Positions 30,768 through 41,100 of a stretch of DNA of 64,000 nucleotides are shown in pieces (position 1 is the first letter of the stretch; every line of letters begins with the position of its first letter). Source of the DNA: Hemileia vastatrix. Lineage: Eukaryota; Basidiomycota; Pucciniomycetes; Pucciniales; Zaghouaniaceae. The notes beneath the pieces are model-generated. The model was not told the DNA's origin and made no database searches. It saw nothing but the letters and a program-made list of their open reading frames with translations. The stretch lies in assembly GCA_030280995.1 (NCBI GenBank), contig JASXTE010000001.1, forward strand, positions 9,085,001 to 9,149,000, in the 5' to 3' direction. Both the position numbers and the translations under genes were made by a program.

Positions 30768-33700
30768 ATGCCGGTTCCCCCTACCAAACCAAATCCTTTC
30801 CAGTCGCGCCCTCATTTAGCACGCGATAGGCCACCTCCACCCCCTCTTAGCAGAGAACTAAAGAATTTAAATCCTCCGCCTAACATTACACCTCGCACGC
30901 GAAGACGGTCGCGCTCCTTTTCAGGCACGCCGACTTCTCCTACGTCATCTAGTGGCAGCACCGAAACGGCGCGTCAACCGAGTACCACCCCTCCTCCCTC
31001 AACTCAACCTACCTTACCTAGCTCTGATACCAATATGGCCCCACCACCATCTTCATCTTCTTTACCCCGCAATCCTCCCCCCCATCAAACAAATAGAGGA
31101 GCACCCTCTCCTACCGCCACGGCGTCGCGACGTGGCCGCGGTTTGCAGTCGCGTCGTTCGGGACACAATAGCACGCGTGCCTCGACGTCGCGACTTGCGA
31201 GAACCAGCCATGCACGAAGCCCTGGATCCATTTCATCACTTAGCAGTGATTCATTTATCTCCGATAACGACAATGCAGCATTTGATACTTACAAAGGCAA
31301 AGACTGTGCCGATGTAATTGATGAAGTAATACAAAGAACATATAAAATGTCTAAACTAAAATCAGATGGATCTAACTGGCAAACATGGGTTAAAAATATT
31401 AACATTTTTTTGACACGACATGTACGTACAACCAAGTATATAACAAATGCCGATGCAATTAAAGACAATATGTCAAAATTTGAAGATGAAATGAGCTGGC
31501 ATGCAATTTACAACACTATTGAAGAAAAGCTTCAGCAATTCATTGATTTTGGTATAACTTCTCACAAAGCTTTTTCCATTCTCAGTTCTAAATTTGATAA
31601 AGCATCTCACACGTCATGAATATCACTTTTTGAGGACATTCTTAACATAAAAAACTTTTCTTTTGTTGATATCATTACTCACGGAGAAAATATAAGCTCA
31701 AAATTTGAAGCAATTCAAAGATCCGGTTTTATTTTTGGTTACAATGAATTGAAAGCTATTTTTGCTCAACTCCTTCTCCCTCCTTCAGTTAAATTCCTTT
31801 CTGTTGAAGCCAACCGTCATTTTGAACTTCGACATGATGTATCTCAACCCTCGTTTGATCAAATGTTGGATGTTCTCCAAAATTCATTCACCAACTCCTC
31901 ATCTTCTATTTCAAACAATGCACCAACCATGTCTACCTCACTTGAAACCAACATTTCTCCTGACGAAATATCTTCTCTTGCTTTCAAAAAAGGCAAAATG
32001 GATTCTTATAGGCCTGGCAATAAACGAACTGAATATATATGCCACTTATGCAAATCTTCTGAACATTTTATGCCTAATTGTCCCTACAATCCTGATGGAA
32101 ATGCTTTCAATGCAGAAATTTGGGCTCAACATGAGGCTAGAAGTCAACGTAATTGCGCAGCTATAGGTCAAATTCGTCGATCTTTACAAGATAGAAAAAA
32201 TAGACATCCGGTACAAAGCTCCTCAAAGATCAAATTAAATGAAATAGATTGCAAAGCACTGGATGTTCTTACTACTTCCTTAAAAGAAATTGAAATTGGA
32301 AGTGACAAATGGCAAAATGGTATGGATGGTAATGGATCTCAAGCTGTTTTTGATACTGGGGCTACTCATCATGTTACTGGTGATGTACGTCTTCTCTCTA
32401 ACTTCCAACATTTGACCACTCCTATCCCAGTCAAAACAGCAACTGATCTTTCTGCTGCTTTTATTACCGGCCATGGAAATATCTTAATTAAAGGACCTGG
32501 AGGAAAACTAACCACACTCAAAGGTGTTTTCTTTTGTGATAAGGCTAAATCAACCCTTATTTCTCCTTTTGATCTCCTTCAAAATGGTGTTTCTCTTTCT
32601 TTAAATGATAATCATGATTATATTGTTTCAAAAGACAAAAAAATTCTTTTCAATGCTCTTATTTCACCTTCTGAACGCAAATGGACTGTTAATCTAGTTT
32701 ACCCATCTGATCTAGAGATTAACCGTTTTGAAATGCAATATTTTAATTCTCTATCTTCTGCTTCTTTGCCTGCCCCTTTGGTACCATCAAAGATGTCTTC
32801 TATCCCATACCCAAAAGCACTTCCTGACTCCATCATGGATTGGCATCGACGTCTAGGCCACACAAGTACAAGAGTTCTACAAAGAGTGGCAAAACATAGC
32901 CTTTGTCACAATGCCCCTTCATATGTCCCATCATGTAGGTTGCACTGTGATATTTGTGCCACTTCTAAGAGTAAAAAGAGAAACACTTGTATAGCTACCA
33001 AACGTGAACACCTTTTGATGGACTTAGTGGTTTCTGAATTGGTCGGACCAATGGTTGATATTACTGATAATGGTGAAATATGGATAGCTACATTTAGAGA
33101 ATCTTTTTCTACTTATGGTGAAGTATTTATATTAAAGAAGAAGTCTGATGTTTTCGAAGCCTTTATCAATTTCAAGAATAGACTGGAGACAGCTACTAAA
33201 AATCATATAAAGATTCTACGTACTGACAATGGCAGAGAATACATGAACAAAAAGTTCTCAGATTTCTTATCTAATAATGGTATCCTACATGAACATTCAA
33301 TGCCGTATCATCATGAACAAAATGGTATGACAGAATGCTTTAATGAAACAGTTGGTGAAATTGCTCGTACCATTCTTCTGGCATCTAATCTACCTCCAAC
33401 CTTTTGGACTTTTGCTTATTGCTGGGCATCATACATCCACAATTGACTACCAAATGTCCAAGTTACTGACAGTACTCCATATCAAATTATCTTCAACAAA
33501 ATTGCTGATTTAGCGCCAATTAAGATTTTTGGACAATGGGCTTATGTCCACATTCCAAAGGAGAAGAGAACTAGGATGGATCCTTGAGAAATAAGATGTA
33601 GAGTAGTTGGTTTTGTTGATGGAGGAAAAGGTTGGATTTTCTGGCATCCTGAATCTAACTCTTTTGTTCAATCAGCAATGGAAAAGTTTGTCCCAGAAGG

Positions 33701-35411
33701 TGATGACTCGGCAAATGAATCTCTTTCAAAACCTTTTCCTGCTGAACATACTTCTAAGGGTGATTTATCATTCATTCTCAATTCTCTCAAATTAGGTGAT
33801 TTTACTGCTGAGGAAATCCTATCCACCCAAGATATAATGGTAGATTTCATTGAAAAAAACGCGGGTGACTTATCAGAACCAGTTCCCACGACTTTCAAAC
33901 AAGCCATGAAATCAGAACATGCTGCTGAATGGAAAGTTGCATGTGGTCAAGAATTGGACAACATGTCAAAAATGGATGTATGGGATGTTGTTCCTCTCCC
34001 TACTGGTAAATCTGTCACAGGTGCTAGATGGGTTTTTGCTTTAAAAAGAAATGAATTTGGAAAAATTGTCAAACACAAAGCACGTTTTGTTGCTCAAGGT
34101 TTCAAACAAATGGAAGGCATTGATTTCAAAGACACTTTTGCTCCTACTGCCACTTTTGCTTGTCTACGTCTTATACTCACTCTAGCAACAACTTATAACT
34201 GGCCTATCAGAACTTTTGATGTTAAAGAAGCCTATCTTCACAGTGTCATAGATGAAGAAATTTATGTCAAACAACCAGAAGGTTTTGAGTCAGAAAACCC
34301 AACTCACGTATGCAGACTGAAAAAGGCTTTATATGGCACCAAACAGGCAGCAAGATGCTGGTGGAAACATATTAGCAACATCTTAAGTAATCTTGGATAC
34401 AAATCAAGTAATCAAGATGCAAGTGTTTATGTCATAACAAAAGATAATTTGAAAGGGATGCTCTGGATTCATGTTGATGACGGCGTTGTAGTTGGTAGTG
34501 ATGAAAAGGTATTAAATGAGTTGGAAAATGATCTAGGAAAGAGGCTGAAGGTGAAATGGTCTGATGGAATTTCTTCAATTGTTGGTTTGGCCATATCAAG
34601 ATGTCCAAAGGGTTTCACAATTTATCAACCAGCTCTAGTCCACAAAATTCTTCATCAACACAATCCTACCGGTTTGACATCTCACTCGCCTCTACCAACA
34701 GGTCTTTCTTTGGTCTCTCTCAAAGAAAAAATTCACCTACCTCAAGAACCACTTAAATTTCTTTCCATCATTGGATCTTTATCTTATCTGGTTGCTGGAT
34801 CAAGGCCTGATTTAGCGTACCCTGTCAACTTCCTGGCACATCATGCATCAAGACCAGGTAAAGCTGAATGGGATGCTCTTTATCATTTGCTAAGATATTT
34901 GCAATTTACGAAAGATATGAAGTTTCATCTATTTCCTACTATCAATAATAGACCAACAACTGAAGTTTACTGTGATGTGACATGGGGTGGTGAATTTTCT
35001 AGGGCTACCGGTGGTCATGTACTACAAATCAACAATTGTCTCATATTATGGCAGTCAAAGCGTCAATCACGAGTTGCAACTGCTTCTTTACATTCTGAAC
35101 TCATGGCAATGTCAAATGCTACTTGACAAGCTCTTTGGATGCGTAATCTTTTACGAGAAGTCGATTTATGTGATGGACCAACAACTCTTTATTGTGATAA
35201 TAAAGGGGCTATTGTTGCAGCAACAGATAATCCTTCTGATAAAAGATGCAGGCATGTTGACCGTGATTTCTATTTTGTTAATGAACAAGTACATAGGAAG
35301 GAGATAAATATTGAATGGGTATCTACAAAGGATCAGATTGCTGATTTGTTGACAAAAAATTTGGGAGCAAATGTGTGGAAGGAAAAAAGGTTTTTACTAG
35401 GAGTTTTCTAA
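30768..35411 (+). pseudogene. Copia gag-pol polyprotein with four in-frame TGA codons
   Basis: One register of 1548 codons, no frameshift, TGA at 31617, 33444, 33585 and 35124. Pro/Ser/Arg-rich N-terminus; gag with zinc knuckle CHLCKSSEHFMPNC (~32040-32085); protease AVFDTGATHHVTG (~32343-32380). Integrase has HRRLGH...CDIC (32844-32965), a core D in LLMDLVVSEL, LRTDNGREY (~33219) and MTECFNET (~33330). RT shows KARFVAQGFKQ and IHVDD (34470); RNase H shows LYCDNKGA and ends at TAA 35409. Family members are usually ~1300-1500 residues. Each TGA falls where relatives have arginine (CGA). The TGAs make it inactive. Confidence 0.92.
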
Positions 35412-35526
35412 TTACATATTTATCTACAATTATTATTATCATATTTTTTTTCTGTTCTGTCTCTTTTCTTTATTTTTTATTTATTTATTTATTTCACTTT
35501 TATGTTGATATGGTGGTAGGGAAATC

Positions 35527-35540
35527 ACTAAGAGGGGGGG
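35527..35540 (+). promoter_or_regulatory. Polypurine tract of the copia element
   Basis: Purine run (actaagaggggggg) directly before the 3' LTR; primes plus-strand DNA synthesis in this element class. Confidence 0.8.
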
Positions 35541-35718
35541 TGTTATGGGTAGATGTTGATATGCTTAGTGATTTATGCATTATGTAGATAGTATATCCTG
35601 TGGTACAGCGGAAGTGTGAAACTCCGGTTCACTCCAGAAGAAGCGCTGACGTTGTTACCATAGGTGAGTAATGAATTTCATGGTTCACTCTGGAAGAAGC
35701 GCTGACGTTGTTACCATA
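35541..35718 (+). repeat. 3' LTR of the copia element (178 bp)
   Basis: First 122 bp match the 5' LTR except for CpG-site changes (aagcgtaaa versus aagtgtgaa) and one other base. A further 56 bp repeats the segment ggttcactc...gttaccata after a short linker. Confidence 0.85.
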
Positions 35719-35873
35719 GCACCTAACACTTTTGGTTGAGTGTGCCGGTGTGTCCTAATATTGTCCCTTAAATAATTACAGATTTCTGACTTTGATACCC
35801 CCTATTGAATACACTATACCCAAAGGTATATTCTTAGCAGGTTTGGGTATATTTTTGATTTTTCTTTTCTGTA

Positions 35874-36733
35874 CAGTGCCTAGCCAATCATTATCACCCA
35901 GTGCATGCATAATCCAGGTTATTGGCCTTTTTTTTTCTTCCTAACACCACCACCATTGCTACTCACGCCTCAAGATCATACTAATTTTATGATTTACCTT
36001 TCACATTTTGGTAATTTGTCCTTTCTTTTTCATTTCCTGACAAACTGACTCATTAATCTCTTATCCAATATTTACCTTTTTTCTGCTTTTCACTCAAACT
36101 ACGACAGGGTCCTCAGCTTGAAAACAACATCTTATCCATGAAATGAATATCACAATAGTTAAACCATCTACATACTGTTCTAATTAATACACAATCTGTG
36201 CTCCTGGCACAATCCAATCACATTATTCAAGCCTTGTTGCAAACACATGAAAACACCTCAAAAATATGGTTTTGTAATTTTATCACCCAACAACAGTTCC
36301 AGCTATGTTAAATGCCTTTAAGTAGGCTTGGGATAGATTTTCCCACCATACTTCAGAAACTTGATTTCATCTTTGCTTTCAAAGGTGCAAGCTGCCAGGG
36401 AAGCAAACAGTCAAGCTACATCTTGGTGAAGCTTTTTATGGTCAATTTTGTCCACTTTTCACTAATCTTTTTTGCTCAATGCTCATACCAACTCCATCCC
36501 TTTCATTAATGAAAAGCACAGACTTGTCAGCCTGCTCGTTATCAATTTCAAGAATGACGTTTTTTCAGAAAATGTAATCTTTCTACAAACTGGTGTCCAG
36601 CTGAGTTTATTTTGTTAAAGTCCTATTCTACATGGTCGTATGAGTTAGAAATGTACAAGCTAATGTCTGCAGAGTGAATATTTAGTGAGAAATGTTGAAA
36701 TTTAAAGAGATGATAAATATTGGCTAGGCACTG
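35874..36733. mobile_element. Non-autonomous Tc1/mariner-type element
   Basis: 860 bp with inverted ends CAGTGCCTAGCCAAT...TTATCA and the complement of CAGTGCCTAGCCAATATTTA, flanked by TA on both sides (35872-35873, 36734-36735). The CAGT start and TA target are typical of Tc1/mariner. No transposase is visible. Confidence 0.7.
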
Positions 36734-36995
36734 TACCTTTTTTGGTGGTTTGGGAAAAATCAGTTCTCACAAGAAAAAAGATTTGACAAAAAAAAACTGA
36801 ATTTTTTTTCACCTAGAAGCAAAAATGACGAAAAGAAAAAATAAAATATAATATAATAAAAATAAACAGAAGAAAAAATCATCTTTAAAAAATATTAATT
36901 CAAACCCAAACTGCTAAACCTATTCCTTTGGCGCACAATTTGGCATCCTCATCTTCCACTCAATAACACTACACACCAGGTAAGATATCCCTAAT

Positions 36996-37156
36996 AGGGG
37001 ATATAAAAGTTAGGAATTTGTAATTACTTGAAATTAATTTTCAGTAAAAAGGTGTTTTTGGGGCACAATATGGCATATTTTAATAAATAATAATGGTTGA
37101 TTTGGTGGAAAAAAGAGGTATTTTGAAATGAAGCATTTACAACTTTGATACCCCCT
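36996..37156. mobile_element. MITE M4 (161 bp)
   Basis: Ends AGGGGATATAAAAGTTAGGA and the complement of AGGGGGTATCAAAGTTGTAA, flanked by AAT (36993-36995, 37157-37159). Internal sequence matches part of M1 (ggtgtttttggggcacaata) with ~40 bp missing. Confidence 0.85.
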
Positions 37157-37269
37157 AATGAAGATATTCCAGGGAGGGACATAATGAAAAAAAACTAAAG
37201 TGTAATAAATACAAGGAAGAGAAAGATAAGTGAAAAAACCAAGTGCAAGAAAAAATTTTGAATCCATGA

Positions 37270-37920
37270 ATGTTTTTGTTTTTTTAATTAATTTTCTTTT
37301 CCAAAAAATTCATTTTATTCTCATCTTTTTTATTTATTTGTTTTTCACTTTTTTAATTTTTAATTTTTAATTATTTCTTTATCTATCTTTTTTTTCAAAT
37401 TTTAAATCAATTTTTATGAAAAAATTTCCCTTTTTTCATATAATCTCATTTTTCTTCATTTTTCAATTTTTTCTTTTCATTTTCATTTTCATTTTTTTTT
37501 TTTTCATTTTTTTTCATTTTCATTTTCATTTTTTTTCTTTTCTTTTCATTTTATTTTTTTTCATATTTTTCTATTTTTCTATTTTCTCTCATTTTTTGAC
37601 ATTTTCTTCATTTTTTTCATTTTTTAACTCTTTTTTCATTTTTCTCTTTTCTTTTCTTTTCTTTTCTTTTGTCTTTTGTCTTTTGTCTTTTGTCTTTTGT
37701 CTTTTTCATTTTTTTTCTTCTTTTCATTTTTTTAACATTTTTTTCATTTCATTTTTCTTTGTCTATTTCACTTCCTTTTTCATTTTTTTCATTTTTTAAT
37801 TCTTTTTTATGTTTACTTTTTTCTTTGTCCTTTTCTGTTTCATTTTCTTTCATTCTTTTTGTTTCTTTGTTTGTTTTTTTAATTTTTTTAATTTTTTTAA
37901 TTTTTTCTCTTCATTTACCA
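37270..37920 (+). repeat. T-rich simple-sequence tract
   Basis: Strongly pyrimidine-biased stretch of ttttcattt- and gtctttt-type repeats (five gtcttttt-like units near 37670-37705). Long Phe-rich open frames across it are composition artefacts. Confidence 0.85.
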
Positions 37921-37929
37921 CAGGAAATT

Positions 37930-38160
37930 TGGGGGTGAACTGCTAGCTATTCTCCCCCTTTGAAATGGTTAGGAAATGGTCAGGAAATGGTTGGGAGTAG
38001 GTTGGTAAAATTTTGGGAAATCTGATTAAAAAAAAAAATTGGCCATAGATTGAACCCAGATTTACCCTTACTTGAAGTCATCTAGATAAGAGCAATGAAG
38101 TTACGTTGAAAATCATCTTAACCCAGGTTAATAAAAGGTTAAGCACTGAGCTTAATGTGC
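37930..38160. other. Sequence with weak CACTA-MITE similarity
   Basis: gggggtgaactgctagc and catagattgaaccc recall the ends and interior of the CACTA MITEs at 7805 and 8947. Possibly a decayed third relative; borders not visible. Confidence 0.3.
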
Positions 38161-41100
38161 CATATTATTCAAGCTGTTAATTTACATATATAGTTTAATT
38201 GAAGGTAGTATTCATTATAAAAGTTCCTTCATTAGTAACAAACACATTCAGTGATGATACATCATGTCATGTCTAGGTTCACCTAATGAAAGAATGACTT
38301 GAATTCAGCAATGAGTTGCATATAAATAACTCATGAGATCTTTCTAACAATTGAAAAACATTCACTGTAGAAAGATTTTCATTGGTAATGAGGATAATTT
38401 TAGAGTGAATGTTATTCTGGATGTAAACATGTGCAACATAGCTTGTATCAATTATTAAAGTGTCCTTCAGGTGGACACTTTATGTACTGTTTATGACATG
38501 ATCTCTTTTACTAGCTGTGGTACTTCAAAATTGGCTAGCCATGAAATCAATAGTATCACAGACTTGGTAAAAAGTGTCCTTCTAAAGCACACTTTTATTA
38601 ATGCATAGAAGATAGATAGGTATACACAAAATACCTATATGATATGCATTATAAAAATATTCATCTCATCAACATACCATCCTTCAGAAGGACACATTTG
38701 GAAAAGTCTGTAACACCTTCACTTTTAGGGTTAGTCAACTTTTGAATAACAAGGCAAGTAAAGCTGCTCATGTTATACACTGTAACTTAAGTGTCCACTT
38801 GAAAGATGTTCCAACACTAAAAAGGACACTTTTATAAAGCACAAAAGTAGCACTGATTATTTATAATACCTATACAATAGGTAATATAAAATTGTCCTTC
38901 TCAGCAACAGACTATCCTTTAAGTGAACAATTTTGAACAATTATGAAGCACCTTCAATTTTATGTTTAAACAATAACCAAATACCATGGCCTTTAGAAAA
39001 CCTCATGCCATCTACTAACACATTGACTAAAGTGTCCTCCTGCACAACAGTCTCTTGCTGAGAAGGACACTTTCATATTGCATAAAAGATACAAATGTAT
39101 ACATATAATTCCTAGATGATATGAATTATAAAAGTGTCCTTCTCACCATCAGAATATTGTTCAGGGAGAAAATATAGGCAATATTTAAGTAGTTGCTGTG
39201 AGTTTTTCTAAAGGCCATGATATTTGAGAATTTTTAAAACATAAAGTTAAAGGTGCACCATACTTGTTCACAATTATACACTTGAAGGATAGTCTATTTC
39301 TCAGCATAACACTTTTATTATGCACATCATCTAGGTATTATATATAACCATTATATTTTTCAAAAATTATAAGAGTATCTTTCTCAATGATGGACTTTTT
39401 TTCAGGTGAACACTTTAGGTACTGTATGTGATATGAGCTCTTTTAATAGTGTTTGTGCTCAATCATTTGTTAAACATTAAACTGAAGGAGTTCCAGAATT
39501 GGTCAAAAGTGTCCTTCTGAATGATGGTCCGACAATAAGAAGGACACTTTTATAATGCATAAAAGATAGATATGTATACATATAATACTTAGATGATATA
39601 TATTTTAAAATTTTCCTTCTGAGCATTGGACCATCCTTCAGGAGGAAACTTTTGAACAAGTCTGTAAAACCTTCACTTTAATAATTAGCCAACAATCAAA
39701 TATAATTAAAATTAGCAAAAAAAAATTCTATCTTCTTACACAGAACCTAAAGTGTCCACCTGAGCAACAGTCTGTAGCTGAGAAGGACACTTTTACAATT
39801 TGAAATACTCGTGTTTCACAGACTTATAAACTTGCTGATACACTTTATAAAAGTGTCTTCCTCAGCATCAGCCTATGCTCTGAAGTAGACTTGGTGCCAT
39901 TTAAAGCTAGATACCACAGTTTCTTTTGATTTTTCTTAAAAATATTGATCCTATATTGAAAAAATGCATTTTATTAAATTATTATTATTTAAAGTAAAAC
40001 AATCTGTTAAATTCCCCAGGAAAAAAAATAATACTACCTCAAAAATTAATAATATAATGCAAAGCATATTGCAACACAAACTATTATTGAAATCATAGCA
40101 TTAAGCCATAGTAATATATAAAAAGCAAGAATAATAATTTCTTAAAATATAGTGAATATATTGAACTTCCAAACATCCTTTTATTATTATGATCAAGGGA
40201 TAGAATTCTTCCTGATGCATTTGGCACATAAGATTCAAAAATACCATAATCATAGATAATAAAATGGTAAGGACAAGTTTATTATATTATTGTTATGAAA
40301 AGAGAAATATTTTTCCATACATATGTGGAAGCTGTGATATCTGAATTATCATAACTTAGTCCATTAACATGAATATGATTTTATAAAAGCTAAGGAGTTG
40401 TAAAATAATAATTCTCCAAATATCTTCAAATTTAAAATCAAAATAACTTTTCCCAATAAAAAGATTGATTGATTAATCAATACATACTCTAGCACAAATA
40501 TAGGTGGGATAATACCCTTGCTTTTCAAAGGTTTAAAAACCTATTAATGTAAAAATTGGACCAATTACAGCCTTGTTTATGCTTTATGTCACCCACTGGC
40601 ACAAAAATGTTTCTGACCATCATTCAAGTACTTTCTGGAAGCCAATAATCTAGAATAAAAGTTTTGAAAAAGTATCTTGTTAACCATTCCACACAATATC
40701 TGATGTGGTGAGAAATAATTATTTATAATACATGAAAGATGCTAAGGTGTACATATAATAACAAGAGGATATGCAATAAACAATTGTCCTTCTCAGCAAC
40801 AGAATATGGTTCAGGAGGACACTTTAGGCAATGTGTAAGTATATGGTATGCAGTTTATAAAGGCAATGGTATTTGATTATTATTTAAAAATAAAATTGAA
40901 GGTGCAAAATACCTGTTTAAAATTATACACTTGAAGGATGGTCTGGATCTGAGAATGACACTTTTTTGATGCATATCATCTAGGTATTAGATATAACTAT
41001 TTTATCTTTAAAATTTATAATTTTTTTTCTCAGTTAAGGGCCATTTTTCAGGAGTAAAATTTAGTTACTGTAAATGACATGAGCTCTTTTAATAGCCTTG

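Larger units (their letters stand above)
30541..35718 (+). mobile_element. Ty1/copia retrotransposon
   Basis: 5178 bp between short LTRs (122 and 178 bp), flanked by GCACC at 30536-30540 and 35719-35723. Uninterrupted neighbours of the foldback element read gtgcacctaacac, confirming the duplication. It carries a half-tRNA primer site, one long gag-pol frame in a single register with four TGA stops, and a polypurine tract (35527-35540). Order of domains: gag, protease, integrase, RT, RNase H, as in Ty1/copia. Confidence 0.95.
29736..35767. mobile_element. Foldback element with ~350-bp inverted arms, split by a copia element
   Basis: Starts GGGACGATATTAGGACACAC and ends with the complement of GGGACAATATTAGGACACAC. 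Flanked by an 8-bp duplication TTAAATAA (29728-29735, 35768-35775). Left arm 29736-30086 (351 bp), loop 30087-30232, right arm 30233-30540 plus 35724-35767 (352 bp). Own length 849 bp. An 8-bp duplication would suit a hAT- or P-like transposase, but the ends alone do not decide the class. No coding sequence of its own. Confidence 0.85.
29564..35803. mobile_element. MITE M3 (200 bp), split by a nested insertion
   Basis: Left part 29564-29735 (AGGGGGTATCAAAGTTAGAA...) and right part 35776-35803 (...gactttgataccccct), together exactly 200 bp after removal of the insert. Flanked by ATT at 29561-29563 and 35804-35806. Interrupted by the foldback element 29736-35767. Confidence 0.88.

Noticed and set aside
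31617..35126. TGA reassigned to an amino acid
   Set aside because: The open transposase and Ty3 genes here contain no in-frame TGA, and all four copia TGA fit CGA decay better.
37416..37938. Long open frames rich in Phe and Ser
   Set aside because: They arise from T-rich simple sequence and have no domain or codon evidence.
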